The notes under the pieces were generated by a model that saw only the letters and a program-made list of their open reading frames with translations, ran no database searches and was not told the origin of the DNA. Shown piece after piece: positions 13,586 to 13,968 of a stretch of 13,968 nt of DNA (its first letter is position 1; every line of letters starts with the position of its first letter). The stretch spans positions 1 to 13,968 of the forward strand of contig JASBTO010000162.1 in the NCBI GenBank assembly GCA_030148365.1. Reading direction: 5' to 3'. The DNA comes from Kangiellaceae bacterium (GTDB lineage: Bacteria; Pseudomonadota; Gammaproteobacteria; Enterobacterales; Kangiellaceae). The translations under genes were made by a program, and so were the position numbers.

Positions 13586-13968
13586 TCAGATTTTGCGGAG
13601 CTTGATACGCACGTCGTGACCGTGGCCCTGGGTCAACACCGGCGCCAGACGGTAATTCATCATCAGGGTTTTGCGACCGGTAATGATCCTTGCCCGGATC
13701 GTGTAAGTATGGTCCTTCTTGACCTGACTCGGGTCGAAATAAATTTCGAAGGGGATCTTTCCGGCAGGAACCCGCTCAATGGTACTGGTCGCGACGATTT
13801 CCGCTTTCTTCTTGCCGGGAGTCACATCCGCCAGTTCCAGATACACCTCACCATTTTTCGGCAGTCTGATCGCCTCGTGGCCATCAATAGTGCCGGTGAT
13901 TTTGACACTGTGAAGCCCGTACTGGCCGGAAACAAAGCGCTTGTAGTTGCCGGTAAAGTAACTGCCAG
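13586..13968 (-). CDS. YbaY/YscW-domain protein (partial, C-terminal 126 residues)
   Basis: The frame is open to the right edge and ends with TGA at 13588-13586, so only the C-terminal 126 residues are seen. The core resembles the YbaY/YscW beta-sandwich family: VKITGTIDGHEAIRLP, then a VYLELADV strand, IPFEIYFDPSQVKKDHTYTIRARI, and a final TLMMNYRLAPVLT. In YbaY-type lipoproteins this domain follows a lipobox signal peptide, which would lie outside the window. Before the domain is a short aromatic stretch (SYFTGNYKRFVSGQYG) not typical of a mature YbaY N-terminus, so a longer or multi-domain protein is possible. The role of the family is poorly known (envelope, or type III secretion pilotin-like). 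The family call is made by pattern, not by search. Confidence 0.65.
   Translation of the reverse strand, partial: GSYFTGNYKRFVSGQYGLHSVKITGTIDGHEAIRLPKNGEVYLELADVTPGKKKAEIVATSTIERVPAGKIPFEIYFDPSQVKKDHTYTIRARIITGRKTLMMNYRLAPVLTQGHGHDVRIKLRKI

Noticed and set aside
1..13968. Mobile elements, CRISPR arrays, toxin-antitoxin or phage-defence genes
   Set aside because: No transposase, integrase, spaced repeats or defence motifs were seen; every gene but the partial last one fits a conserved housekeeping order.

Overview
The window is a chromosomal housekeeping segment of a gammaproteobacterium with fairly high GC content. Two sets of genes are read outwards from one 238-base gap. The gene order rpsB-tsf-pyrH-frr-uppS-cdsA-dxr-rseP on one side and map-glnD-dapD-yffB-dapE on the other matches the layout known from Pseudomonas/Alteromonas-type gammaproteobacteria. 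The translated proteins match the families in length and active-site motifs. The genus cannot be decided from the sequence alone.

Left block, minus strand (1-6669, read right to left): rpsB (ribosomal protein S2), tsf (EF-Ts), pyrH (UMP kinase), frr (ribosome recycling factor), uppS (undecaprenyl diphosphate synthase), cdsA (CDP-diglyceride synthetase), dxr (DXP reductoisomerase) and rseP (site-2 protease, cut by the left edge). This runs from translation through pyrimidine nucleotides to isoprenoid/lipid carrier synthesis and envelope-stress proteolysis. Likely control points are a strong rpsB promoter with a GC-rich discriminator and a ~145-nt leader, an intrinsic terminator or attenuator between rpsB and tsf, a possible internal promoter plus 5' hairpin before frr, and a hairpin between frr and uppS. 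From uppS onward the genes are tightly packed: uppS-cdsA 13 nt apart, cdsA-dxr overlapping by 1 nt, dxr-rseP overlapping by 8 nt.

Right block, plus strand (6908-13535): map (methionine aminopeptidase), glnD (PII uridylyltransferase), dapD, a YffB-type ArsC/thioredoxin-fold protein, dapE, an M15-type LAS peptidase without a visible signal peptide, and a 51-residue YpfN-like membrane protein. dapD and dapE are two steps of the succinylase route to meso-diaminopimelate, used for lysine and peptidoglycan. Most junctions overlap by 1-4 nt, so the block looks translationally coupled.

Right edge: a convergent minus-strand gene (YbaY/YscW-like domain, cut by the window end) meets the plus-strand block at a 10-bp perfect hairpin.

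There is no gene-free stretch longer than 300 bases; the longest gap (6670-6907) holds the divergent promoters and the rpsB leader. I saw no tRNA, rRNA, CRISPR array, insertion sequence, prophage or integron signal. I did not find a clearly new biological system. The less-described parts are the signal-less M15 peptidase, the coupled yffB, the YpfN-like small protein and the regulatory hairpins.
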